NCBI GenBank assembly: GCA_021824175.1
Contig: JAKALP010000009.1
Span: 1-64,000 of the forward strand
DNA length: 64,000 nt
Direction of reading: 5' to 3'
Source: Deltaproteobacteria bacterium
Lineage (GTDB): Bacteria > Desulfobacterota > Desulfobacteria > Desulfobacterales > Desulfosarcinaceae
Shown here: positions 46,311-53,841 of the stretch, piece by piece
Layout: every line of letters begins with the position of its first letter
Numbering within the stretch: the first letter of the stretch is position 1
Notes under the pieces: model-generated
Databases searched by the model: none
Told to the model about the DNA's origin: nothing
Seen by the model: only the letters and a program-made list of their open reading frames with translations
Position numbers and translations under genes: made by a program

Positions 46311-46535
46311 GTGGAAAAGCAGGAACTTTCACCAATATTCAACAAACGCTATTCGACCAAAGAGGCGGCGTCCCGTCTCGGTTTGCGGCCGCAAACCTTA
46401 GCGAACTGGCGCTTCCAGGGCCGTGGTCCACGATACCTTAAGATTGGTGCCAAGCCAATATACAGGGAGGAAGATTTGGAGGATTATGAGAATGCACATC
46501 TTGTCGACCCGGAGGCTGTCAATGCGAGCAATTAA
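46311..46535 (+). CDS. AlpA/excisionase-like helix-turn-helix protein
   Basis: 74 residues with a MerR-like HTH: YSTKEAASRLGLRPQTLANWRFQGRGPRYLKIGAKPIYREEDLEDYENA, the standard HTH_17/AlpA pattern. GTG start with AGGAGG six bases upstream. In satellites and integrative elements such proteins act as excision factors or activate the replication genes. First of a tight run of genes: the next one starts inside its 3' end. Confidence 0.85.
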   Translation: MEKQELSPIFNKRYSTKEAASRLGLRPQTLANWRFQGRGPRYLKIGAKPIYREEDLEDYENAHLVDPEAVNASN

Positions 46536-46701
46536 GCTCATCCATTGGAATCTGCTATCCGCGATCGAACGGGCTGCAGCGCACCTATGCAGGGTGGCAC
46601 TTGAAGCGCAGATGGAGCCCGATGCCTTTAACGAAGGTTTGAGCCGAAAGCTTGATTGCCTGACTTTCATTCTTGAGGCCAGGAGCCGCTTGACGGAATG
46701 A
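46522..46701 (+). CDS. small element protein, 59 residues
   Basis: Starts MRAIKLIHWNLLSAIERAAAHL with GGAGG six bases upstream and overlaps the AlpA-like gene by 14 bases in another frame and the replication gene by four (ATGA). Helical and mildly charged; no recognised domain. Supported by ribosome site and overlap spacing rather than by homology. Confidence 0.55.
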   Translation: MRAIKLIHWNLLSAIERAAAHLCRVALEAQMEPDAFNEGLSRKLDCLTFILEARSRLTE

Positions 46702-47402
46702 ATCGCGGGTACATCAAACTTTGGCGAAAAGCTTTAGATGCGGGATGGATCAGAAATCACAAATTGTGGGCCTTTTGGACGTGGTGCCTGATGAAATCAA
46801 CGCATAAAGAATTTGAGGCCATCGTGGGATTGCAAACGATTCGCTTGCTTCCTGGGCAGTTTGTGTTTGGTCGAAAGAAAGCATCCGAGGAAACCGACCT
46901 TTCAGAGCGGGAAATCCGCACCGCTCTAGCATTTCTGAAAAATGCCGGAAATTTGACCATCAAAACGACCAACAAATTTTCTATCATTACCATTGTAAAT
47001 TGGATTACTTATCAGGGCGAAGAAATCGAAAACGACCAGCAAGGCGACCAGCTACCGACCAGCTACCGACCACATACAAGAACAAAAGAACATAAGAATA
47101 TTCCTTCTGACATTTCTGAAAAAATCTCTAACCTGAAATCGAGATACAACTCCAAGTTGGTGGACCGCGTCTTTCAATCCCTGGCATCAACCCGTAAAAG
47201 CGGCAAGGTGTCCGATTCAACACTTCTGGCACAGCTTGAAAAATGGGCGGCCTATCCTCAGACCCAAGTTGAAACAGCGATCCGCACATATCTTGAAAAG
47301 GGCTATGCAGCTGAAGGCAAGGGAGAAAAGTACCTTATGGGCATAATCCGCAACGGCAAACCCCAAACAGCTACGGCACAGGGCGTGCCTGATTGGTATT
47401 GA
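46698..47402 (+). CDS. phage-type replication protein
   Basis: 234 residues. The N-terminal half (MNRGYIKLWRKALDAGWIRNHKLWAFWTWCLMKSTHK ... LLPGQFVFGRKKASEETDLSEREIRTALAFLKNAGNLTIKTTNKFSIITIVNW) is the winged-helix of phage replisome-organiser/DnaT-like proteins. The C-terminal part is a variable helical region. Located immediately before the primase-helicase gene, as replication initiators of phages and satellites usually are. Starts within the stop of the small upstream gene. Confidence 0.75.
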   Translation: MNRGYIKLWRKALDAGWIRNHKLWAFWTWCLMKSTHKEFEAIVGLQTIRLLPGQFVFGRKKASEETDLSEREIRTALAFLKNAGNLTIKTTNKFSIITIVNWITYQGEEIENDQQGDQLPTSYRPHTRTKEHKNIPSDISEKISNLKSRYNSKLVDRVFQSLASTRKSGKVSDSTLLAQLEKWAAYPQTQVETAIRTYLEKGYAAEGKGEKYLMGIIRNGKPQTATAQGVPDWY

Positions 47403-47409
47403 AGCGGCC

Positions 47410-49092
47410 ATGCAATCTTTCTCGGACCTGGGCATAGAAATTCCGGCTGGCACAACTGGGGAGGCCCGGACCACCTGCCCCCAATGCAGCGGGCAGCGGC
47501 GAAAATCTAAAGATAAGTGTTTGGCCGTCAACGTTGCAGAGGGCGCCTTTTTCTGCCACCACTGCGGATGGTCCGGGGGGCTCAAGAAGGAAGATGAAAA
47601 GCCATTGAACGCTGAACCCAAGACTTACCGGAAGCCTGAGTACAAACCAGCGCCGTCTCTGCCGGAAAAGGTGATCGAGTACTTCAAGACCCGCAAGATA
47701 CCCGAAGCAATCCTGACGGCCAACAAAATTGGCTATGGTAAATCCTGGGCTGATAAAGGCGGTATCCAATTCCCCTACTTCAAGGGCGGCGCAGTCGTAA
47801 ATGTCAAGCATCGGTCTCATGATAAGCAATTCCGCCAGGAAAAAGAGGCCGAAAAATGTCTTTATCGCTTCGATGAGATTGCGAAGCTTGCAGGTGATGC
47901 CCTTATCATCACAGAGGGAGAAATTGACGCCCTGAGCGTTCAGGCGGCCGGTTTTGAAATGGTGACGAGCATTCCAGCCGGCGCGCCTTCCCCTGGGGCG
48001 AAATCCTACACGACAAAGTTTGACTTCCTAAAATCGGCTGAGGAAGTGTTCAAGAGCTACAAAAGAATAATCCTTGCCATGGATGCCGACGCCCCCGGCC
48101 GAACGGCTGAAGTAGAACTTGCGCGGCGGATTGGGCCAGAAAAATGCTACCGCGTGAAATATCCCGAGGGCTGCAAAGATGCCAATGATGTTCTTGTGAA
48201 GCACGGGGAAGCCCGGCTTATGGCGATCATCGAGGGGGCCACCCCTTACCCTGTGTCCGGTCTATTTCGTGCTGAAGATTTCGTTTCCGACATTCAACGG
48301 CGCTACGACGAAGGCATTCAACGAGGGCTTGCAACCGGTTTCACTTCACTTGATGGGCTGTACTTTGTCAAAGAAGGCAGGCTTTGTGTGGTGACCGGTA
48401 TCCCTGGGCATGGGAAATCAACCTTCGTGGATAATCTCTGCATACTGCTAGCCATGCTTTACGGTTTCAAGGTGGCTGTTTTCTCCCCTGAGAATTGGCA
48501 GACCGATAACCACCTTGCACACCTTTTGCCAAAGGTCGCCGGCAAGCCCTTCCGTCAGACCAGATATTCCAATCGAATGAGCCCGGCGGAAATGCAGAAG
48601 GCCCTTGATTTTCTCAATGAGCATTTCTTTTTCATCGTGCCCGAAGAAGACATTTTAAGCGTGGACGTGATCCTTGAAAAGGCGCGTGTGGCAATTTTCC
48701 GGCATGGCATTAAAGGGCTCATAATCGACCCATGGAACGAAGTAGAGCACAATTACAGCGGACAAACCGAAGCCCAATACTTGAGCCTTCAACTGACTAA
48801 GATCCGGCGCTTTGCGCGTCAATATGGTATCCATGTGTGGATAATCGCGCACCCCCGAAACCTAATAAAAGATAAGCTGACTTGCAGCTATTCGGTTCCT
48901 ACCATGTACGAAATCAGCGGTGGTGCCCATTGGCGCAACAAAGCAGATATTGGGCTGTGCGTCCACCGGCCGAACTTAAATGACGATGTTTCGGAGATAA
49001 TCATTCAAAAGATGCGATTCTGTGAGGAAGGCCGAATAGGGAAAGCTTCTTTAAAGTATATTCGAGATACCGAACAGTTTGAAGATGTTTGA
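47410..49092 (+). CDS. zinc-TOPRIM primase with DnaB-like helicase domain
   Basis: 560 residues with T7 gp4-like architecture: zinc-binding CPQC ... CHHCGW (about 23-57), TOPRIM with ALIITEGEIDALSVQAAG and IILAMDADAPGRTAE (about 160-240), and RecA-like helicase with Walker A VTGIPGHGKST (about 330), Walker B GLIIDPWNEV and a region like WIIAHPRN. Would prime and unwind DNA for replication of the excised element. Starts eight bases after the replication protein gene. Confidence 0.9.
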   Translation: MQSFSDLGIEIPAGTTGEARTTCPQCSGQRRKSKDKCLAVNVAEGAFFCHHCGWSGGLKKEDEKPLNAEPKTYRKPEYKPAPSLPEKVIEYFKTRKIPEAILTANKIGYGKSWADKGGIQFPYFKGGAVVNVKHRSHDKQFRQEKEAEKCLYRFDEIAKLAGDALIITEGEIDALSVQAAGFEMVTSIPAGAPSPGAKSYTTKFDFLKSAEEVFKSYKRIILAMDADAPGRTAEVELARRIGPEKCYRVKYPEGCKDANDVLVKHGEARLMAIIEGATPYPVSGLFRAEDFVSDIQRRYDEGIQRGLATGFTSLDGLYFVKEGRLCVVTGIPGHGKSTFVDNLCILLAMLYGFKVAVFSPENWQTDNHLAHLLPKVAGKPFRQTRYSNRMSPAEMQKALDFLNEHFFFIVPEEDILSVDVILEKARVAIFRHGIKGLIIDPWNEVEHNYSGQTEAQYLSLQLTKIRRFARQYGIHVWIIAHPRNLIKDKLTCSYSVPTMYEISGGAHWRNKADIGLCVHRPNLNDDVSEIIIQKMRFCEEGRIGKASLKYIRDTEQFEDV

Positions 49093-49115
49093 TGGAAAAA
49101 AAGGAAGGACTAAAA

Positions 49116-49310
49116 ATGAAATTCAATCAACGGATTAGAAAGATCGAGGACGCACTTGATAGAAATGACGGCACACATCAAATAATAGTGGTCCTCCCGC
49201 ATGAAAACGAACAGGATGCCATAAAAAGATTTGAGGCTGAAAACCCTGGTGTTTCTTTCGATGTTTTGAGGGTCCTTTTCGCCTCGCCAGACGATGTTAA
49301 ATGTCTCTAA
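49116..49310 (+). CDS. small element protein, 64 residues
   Basis: Start ATG at 49116 has AAGGAAGG upstream. Sequence MKFNQRIRKIEDALDRNDG ... HQIIVVLPHENEQDAIKRF is typical of short phage-encoded proteins of unknown role with a helical N-terminus. Overlaps neither neighbour's core. Low-complexity helix at the start resembles the small proteins at 49708 and 49959, which also begin with a short coiled coil. Confidence 0.6.
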   Translation: MKFNQRIRKIEDALDRNDGTHQIIVVLPHENEQDAIKRFEAENPGVSFDVLRVLFASPDDVKCL

Positions 49311-49330
49311 CTGAGAGAAAATGTGGTGAT

Positions 49331-49711
49331 ATGAGAGAAATTGCCCCAAAACAGCAACGGGCCATCCTTGCCCTACTCGAATCACCCACTATTCAGAAGG
49401 CAGCTTCGCAAGTTGGAATTAGCGAGGCTACCCTCTACCGATGGCTTTCAAACGACGCTTTCAAGGAGGAGCTGAAGGCTACCAAACAAAAGATCGTGGG
49501 GCATGCCATTGCCCGCATTCAAAACGCAACTGGATTGGCCGTTGACGCACTGGTGGAGATTTTGGGCGATAAGAATAGCCCACCATCAACAAGGGTCGCA
49601 GCATCACGAGTGATTCTTGAGATAACCAATAAGGCTGTTGAGATCGAAGAGTTACAATCACGCCTTGACAGGATTGAAGGCATTTTAAGACATAAAGGTA
49701 ACGACAAATGA
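49331..49711 (+). CDS. HTH protein, possibly terminase-small-subunit-like
   Basis: 126 residues: N-terminal helix-turn-helix (KQQRAILALLESPTIQKAASQVGISEATLYRWLSNDAFKEEL) followed by helices (GHAIARIQNATGLAVDALVEILGDKNSPPSTRVAASRVILEITNKAVE) and a short coiled coil. This layout is common in phage HTH proteins annotated as terminase small subunits or transposase-like regulators. In a satellite a TerS would redirect packaging of a helper phage; no large subunit is present. Start could instead be ten codons earlier. The stop overlaps the next start by four bases. Confidence 0.6.
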   Translation: MREIAPKQQRAILALLESPTIQKAASQVGISEATLYRWLSNDAFKEELKATKQKIVGHAIARIQNATGLAVDALVEILGDKNSPPSTRVAASRVILEITNKAVEIEELQSRLDRIEGILRHKGNDK

Positions 49712-49929
49712 TGAAGATTGAAACTCGTATCGCCAAAGTTGAAACGCTGCTGCAATTAGACCGCCCGCTTGACGGCAGTATGGCCATAGCGAAACTGTTG
49801 GTTGAGATGGGGGTACTGAGCAAAAATATCGACCTTGAGAAAAAGGCTCGGGAAATAGCCACATCCAGTAATGGGAGACTCAGTACGTCAATGCAACAGA
49901 AACTTGATATTATTTATGGAGACCAGTAA
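49708..49929 (+). CDS. small element protein, 73 residues
   Basis: Begins MMKIETRIAKVETLLQLDRPLDG; helical, no recognised domain. Overlaps the preceding HTH gene by four bases (ATGA), which supports translation. Probably co-functions with it, but nothing more can be said. Confidence 0.6.
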   Translation: MMKIETRIAKVETLLQLDRPLDGSMAIAKLLVEMGVLSKNIDLEKKAREIATSSNGRLSTSMQQKLDIIYGDQ

Positions 49930-49958
49930 GCCGATACCTAAAAGAAAAGGATAGATTA

Positions 49959-50159
49959 ATGCAGAATAAAAAGATGGAGAAACCAATTGACGAACGTGTC
50001 GAGGATCTTGAAAAGGCCTTAAATAATTTGTTGAAGGCCCAATTAACAAACATCCTCTCTTTTTCAGATGCTCATACTGTCTTTGTTCGCGAAATCTCCA
50101 AACTAAAAGAAAAAGTTGCTGATCTTGAAAGGAAGCTGCAAATAGGCTACGTCGCCTAA
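49959..50159 (+). CDS. small coiled-coil element protein, 66 residues
   Basis: AAAGGA lies eight bases before the ATG. The sequence is helical with two heptad-like stretches (DERVEDLEKALNNLLKAQL and REISKLKEKVADLERKLQ). Its stop overlaps the stop of the converging protease gene by four bases. No function assigned. Confidence 0.6.
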   Translation: MQNKKMEKPIDERVEDLEKALNNLLKAQLTNILSFSDAHTVFVREISKLKEKVADLERKLQIGYVA

Positions 50160-51817
50160 AAAGACAGAACCATGACAACGCTGTCGCTAACTCTTTCAAC
50201 AACTTTCTCAAAATCTCCTTTTTTACCCGGTGTTGGAAGTATTTCAAACACTTCGGGCATTGAGCTTAGAAAGGCTTTCGCATATGAAGCTTTTATCGCA
50301 TAGTTGACATTCTGCGGCAGGCTGCTGGAGATTTTGTATGTCTCTTTTGCGTCAAGGATGGCAACAATTATCCCGGTAACATTGCCAACTTCATCGATCA
50401 GTGGCCCACCAGAGTTTCCGGGCTGGACGGCAACACTTATTTGGTACAACCGGATATCGTCCTGAAAGCCGGATAGGCTATTGATTTCACCCTTTGTGAG
50501 CTTGGGATTCGTCCCTTGCAGTTCTGGATTTGGGTAGCCTATGGTAAAAACTTCCTGTCCCATTTTAGCCGTTGAGTCTGGCGAAATTGGCAAGGCCTTG
50601 AAGCTGCCTGAAATCTTTATTAACGCAAGATCATTGACAGCATCCGTTTTTATTATATTGGCTATGTAGATGTTTTCTTTTATTTTGACTCTTACAGTGG
50701 CAGCTTCCTTGACGACATGATTACAAGTAAGAATGAAACCGTTGGTAGTCACCAAAAAGCCAGTGCCGCATGTTTTGAGCTGCGGTTCATCGGCTGGTAT
50801 AATTCGCTTAGTGGTTACATTTTGATCATTGATTTTTCGCTGAATTCTATCTGCTATTTCTTGTGCCTGAATTATCTGGTCGCGTGAAAGTATTTCGGCA
50901 ACTGAGTCTCTTATACTTTTAGCGAATATTTCTCCTTGTGATGCTGCCAGGCTAAGCCAAGCATATGCAGAAATATAATTTTGGGGTACACCTTCCCCTT
51001 CAATATAAGATTGGCCTAAATAAAATTGTGATCTTGAATCACCTGTGTTTGCAGCTTTTTCCCACCACTCTATTGCTTTGTGAATGTTTTTCGGTACACC
51101 TCGGCCTTCAGAATATGCAACCCCCATCCAACCTTGAGCCTCTGCATTTCCTTGTTCCGATGCCATTTTCCAGTAATTGAACGCCAAATTATAATCTTTG
51201 TCTACTCCGTGGCCTCTGTAATAAGCAATTCCCAAATGGCATTGGGCAGGGGCATATCCCTGCTCGGAAGCCTTACGGAACCATGATGCTGCCTTTTTGT
51301 GGTCCTTTGGCAAGATCTTTCCATTGTAGTAGACGTATCCTAAACTGTATTGAGCCTCTGGAAGCCCTTGCTCGGCAGCTTTCCTGACCCATTCCTCAGC
51401 TTTTTTATGATCTTGAGGAACGCCTTCTCCTTCGGTATATGCATAACCTAAATCAAACTGGGCCTCTGCGAATCCCAATTCGGCGGCTTTTTGAATCGCT
51501 TTTATATCCGAAGGCGCAGCGGAGAACGCTTCAATTGCTAAAGATTTCTCAATGAAACGATTGAAAGTTTCTTTTTGTTCTTGCTCCGATAGCATCTGAA
51601 ATTCGGGCAGAGATTCTATGTTTTTTTTAAACCAAACTTTTCTAATAATTTCTCGTTCATGTGTGCTGTAATTTGAAAGTTCCTTGCTTACCGCAAATGG
51701 CTCCCATTTTTGAAGAGTGTCCAAAATAGTATTTCCGCTACCCTCCAAATTCATGGCGCTAAACATAATGAGACAAGCGACGATAAAAGGCGGCAGGATC
51801 AAAAAGAGCTTTTTCAT
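50156..51817 (-). CDS. Sel1-repeat protein fused to a trypsin-like serine protease
   Basis: 553 residues: N-terminal signal or anchor (about 4-22), about five Sel1 repeats (about 105-300; GFAEAQFDLGYAYTEGEGVPQDHKKAEEW and similar), then an S1C/trypsin-like domain (about 340-530) with His in CNHVV (about 366), Asp in VNDLALI (about 395) and Ser in QPGNSGGPL (about 468). No PDZ domain, unlike DegP. It lies at the distal end of the element on the opposite strand, the place where cargo genes usually sit. Function unknown: possibly host benefit or phage interference. Likely exported or periplasmic. Confidence 0.85.
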   Translation of the reverse strand: MKKLFLILPPFIVACLIMFSAMNLEGSGNTILDTLQKWEPFAVSKELSNYSTHEREIIRKVWFKKNIESLPEFQMLSEQEQKETFNRFIEKSLAIEAFSAAPSDIKAIQKAAELGFAEAQFDLGYAYTEGEGVPQDHKKAEEWVRKAAEQGLPEAQYSLGYVYYNGKILPKDHKKAASWFRKASEQGYAPAQCHLGIAYYRGHGVDKDYNLAFNYWKMASEQGNAEAQGWMGVAYSEGRGVPKNIHKAIEWWEKAANTGDSRSQFYLGQSYIEGEGVPQNYISAYAWLSLAASQGEIFAKSIRDSVAEILSRDQIIQAQEIADRIQRKINDQNVTTKRIIPADEPQLKTCGTGFLVTTNGFILTCNHVVKEAATVRVKIKENIYIANIIKTDAVNDLALIKISGSFKALPISPDSTAKMGQEVFTIGYPNPELQGTNPKLTKGEINSLSGFQDDIRLYQISVAVQPGNSGGPLIDEVGNVTGIIVAILDAKETYKISSSLPQNVNYAIKASYAKAFLSSMPEVFEILPTPGKKGDFEKVVERVSDSVVMVLSF

Positions 51818-52258
51818 TTTTTACACACTTCCGGGTGCGGGACGGTGCAAAAGGAACCGGTCATTTGGCCTGATGGTTCAAGGAAAGGGGGGAACTTGAG
51901 ATCACTTACCGGATGGTAATCTAAAAATCAACCGGTGGGCAACGAAACGCGGTTTGCAATCAAGAATGAAGATCCCCCTTCCTGCGGCCATATCCCCGAT
52001 TGTCAATACGGAGAAACCTCTATGCGTGAGCAGTCCCACTTTATAGGATTTCACAGGTCCGTCTGCCCGAATCCTTGTACAAATTGACAAAAAAGAAAGC
52101 GTTGCAGGAAGGCAAGTCTGCAACCCCTTGCCGCTACTGGTGCGCCCGGAGGGATTCGATCCCGCGCCACACGGACTCGAAGCCCCTCTGTAATTATTTT
52201 TAGGCAAGCATGGCCGTAGTAAATTTTCTTAAGGTTCAAACCGGTTTTTGCTCACCGA
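51818..52258. other. non-coding right end of the element with a tRNA-Arg-like 3' fragment
   Basis: About 440 bases without a gene. On the minus strand 52188-52140 reads as a degenerate tRNA 3' half: an anticodon-loop-like CTTCGAG, a T-arm-like GGGATCGAATCCC and CCGGGCGCACCA, the end expected for a tRNA-Arg. Just beyond it, GGGGTTGCAGACTTGCC and GGCAAG repeats could form a hairpin. Probably another old attachment-site fragment. Confidence 0.45.
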
Positions 52259-52277
52259 GTGGGGTATAGTGTGGGGA
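52259..52277. promoter_or_regulatory. putative integrase arm-binding site, right end
   Basis: GTGGGGTATAGTGTGGGGA, identical over 19 bases and in the same orientation to 43268-43286. The two copies flank the element about 60-170 bases inside its attachment repeats, as arm-type sites of tyrosine recombinases do. Confidence 0.6.
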
Positions 52278-52295
52278 GTATGAATTTTGCTGAAA

Positions 52296-52328
52296 CAAAA
52301 AGGGCTTACCTTCAGCAGATAAGCCCTT
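52296..52328 (-). terminator. terminator downstream of tRNA-Glu, supplied by the element
   Basis: Minus-strand AAGGGCTTA ... TAAGCCCTT (nine perfect pairs, 11-base loop) followed by TTTTT, starting 11 bases past the CCA end of tRNA-Glu. Confidence 0.8.
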
Positions 52329-52339
52329 GATTTCATTAT

Positions 52340-52414
52340 TGGTGATCCCAAGGGGATTCGAACCCCTGTTACTGGCGTGAGAGGCCAGTGTCCTAACCGT
52401 TAGACGATGGGACC
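52340..52414 (-). tRNA. tRNA-Glu(CTC)
   Basis: 75 bases, complete cloverleaf: acceptor GGTCCCA/TGGGATC (one G-U), D arm GTC...GAC, anticodon arm CTGGC-CTCTCAC-GCCAG with anticodon CTC at positions 34-36, T arm AGGGG-TTCGAAT-CCCCT and encoded CCA. Its 3' half (52339-52387) is the right attachment repeat of the integrated element, so the intact tRNA is rebuilt after insertion. Confidence 0.95.
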
Positions 52415-52524
52415 ACGGTATTAAGTGGCGCGTAAATACAGAATGGCTCTGATTTTGTCAATACCGATCGCAGGCCTTTGATCGGCCCCAGCCAGAACCA
52501 ATCAACGAATCAACCAATCAACCA

Positions 52525-52734
52525 TTAAACCCCGCCTGCGCGCTTCCGGCACCCTCGACGCAGCCCCGCCGCTATATAAATGATGGGGCCGATAAAGGGG
52601 ATCAGGGCCACGATGGCCCAGATGGCTTTTTTTTCGATGCCGCCGAAATCCCTGCGGGCGATGTCGAAGATGGCCCAACAGGTGAGCAGGTAAAACAGGA
52701 CCCCGCCGAGCACTATCAATTGAGCGGTGCTCAT
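52525..52734 (-). CDS. PLDc_N-type small membrane protein
   Basis: 69 residues with two transmembrane helices (about 5-23 and 38-58) and the pattern of the phospholipase-D/cardiolipin-synthase N-terminal domain alone (WAIFDIARR ... KKAIWAIVALIPFIGPIIYI). Such stand-alone domains are common and of unknown function. Its ATG overlaps the stop of the transglycosylase gene by four bases, so the two are co-translated. Confidence 0.82.
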   Translation of the reverse strand: MSTAQLIVLGGVLFYLLTCWAIFDIARRDFGGIEKKAIWAIVALIPFIGPIIYIAAGLRRGCRKRAGGV

Positions 52735-53621
52735 GGCGTTGTTCCTTTAAGCAAGTCCCTGATTTTCAGGACGGCATCCACGTAATAGGAGCTGTGGTTG
52801 TAATTGTAGACCACCTTGGCGGCTGCTTGGCGGTCGATGCCCGGCTTCCAGCCATAATGCTCCAGATAACTGGCGATACTGTAGATGGCGTCCGCATCCT
52901 CGAAGAGATTGATGCGGCCGTCGCCGTTGCCGTCCTGGCCATAAGCCAGAATATTGCTGGGCATGAATTGGGCGATACCCACGGCGCCGGCATAGGAACC
53001 AATCACCGAGGTGGGTTCGATTTTATGCATCTCGGTATAGGTCAAAAAGGCTTTGAGTTCCTTATAGGCCCACTCGGCTTTCTGGTCCGCTTTCTTGTCA
53101 TATTCGGTCCGGGTGAAGCGGCGCTCCGTGGGCAGTTGTTCCCAGAGATATTCCCGCGGCTGGGGTTCGCTCAGGGTCGCCATGGTGGACAGGGTGTTGA
53201 TGATTGAGCGTTTGCCCAGGTAGCGGCCGAATTTGGTTTCCACCAGGATAATGGCGGTGATCACGCGGGGATCCACGCCGAATTTCTTTTTGGCCCCGTC
53301 CAGGGCCTCGGCATGTTCATGCATGTACGCCCGTGCTTCCTTGATCCAGGTGTCTTGGGTCAGTTTGTTATAATCCAGGGTGGCTTCGTTGTGTTGGAAA
53401 TAGGCGGTTACGCCCTTGACTTCAAAAAAGACTTCCTGGTTGCCGTAGATCTGTTTGATGCGCTCCGGATCAAAGCCATCAGCCACCAGTCTCTCCTTGA
53501 GCTTGTCAAAAAGATGGGGCGGTGGTTCCTGGGCGCAGGCGCGTACCACCGCCGTGGCCAGGACGAGCGTAAAAAAAATCGGAAGGATTAACCATCTATT
53601 TCTATGAATCGGATTTTTCAT
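52731..53621 (-). CDS. mltB: lytic murein transglycosylase B family
   Basis: Cleaves peptidoglycan glycan strands to 1,6-anhydro products in the periplasm. 296-297 residues (two adjacent ATGs) with a signal peptide (about 12-31) and the SLT_2/MltB fold. The catalytic Glu is in AIILVETKFGRYLGK (about residue 123); other family blocks are SYAGAVGIAQFMPSNILAYGQDGNGDGRINLFEDADAIYSIASYL and KVVYNYNHSSYYVDAVL. Slightly shorter than E. coli MltB. Transcribed with the PLDc_N protein, divergent from radA. Confidence 0.9.
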   Translation of the reverse strand: MKNPIHRNRWLILPIFFTLVLATAVVRACAQEPPPHLFDKLKERLVADGFDPERIKQIYGNQEVFFEVKGVTAYFQHNEATLDYNKLTQDTWIKEARAYMHEHAEALDGAKKKFGVDPRVITAIILVETKFGRYLGKRSIINTLSTMATLSEPQPREYLWEQLPTERRFTRTEYDKKADQKAEWAYKELKAFLTYTEMHKIEPTSVIGSYAGAVGIAQFMPSNILAYGQDGNGDGRINLFEDADAIYSIASYLEHYGWKPGIDRQAAAKVVYNYNHSSYYVDAVLKIRDLLKGTTP

Positions 53622-53841
53622 CATGCATTGGGCCTATGGGTAACATCCAACCTGTGGATTTATTGGCGTCTTAAGGGTTCAACTTGATAGGCTAACCTAT
53701 GACATGGTATTGTACGGCCTGTCAAATGACAATCCAGTGAATCTTTTTGAAAACCTTAGAGATAATTAGAGTTCTGAATGTTTGACCCATTGCAGCCCAT
53801 GGCTATAATCCGAGCAATACCCAACGCATGAACAGGTTCTG

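Larger units (their letters stand above)
43102..52387. mobile_element. 9.3-kb integrative element in tRNA-Glu(CTC), satellite-like
   Basis: Bounded by the 49-bp tRNA-derived repeat. Contents in order: tyrosine integrase, unknown 525-residue protein, AlpA-like HTH protein, small protein, replication protein, zinc-TOPRIM-helicase, four small proteins including a possible TerS-like HTH protein, and an oppositely oriented Sel1/trypsin-like protease. Base composition is more AT-rich than the flanks in several genes. No capsid, tail, lysis, conjugation or relaxase genes. The integrase-AlpA-primase/replication order plus a TerS-like gene resembles phage-inducible chromosomal islands of Gram-negative bacteria; that name is inference. 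Confidence 0.85.

Noticed and set aside
53687-53700. SOS or other operator at radA
   Set aside because: A single short palindrome ATAGG-CTAA-CCTAT without a recognised consensus; not enough to call a regulator.
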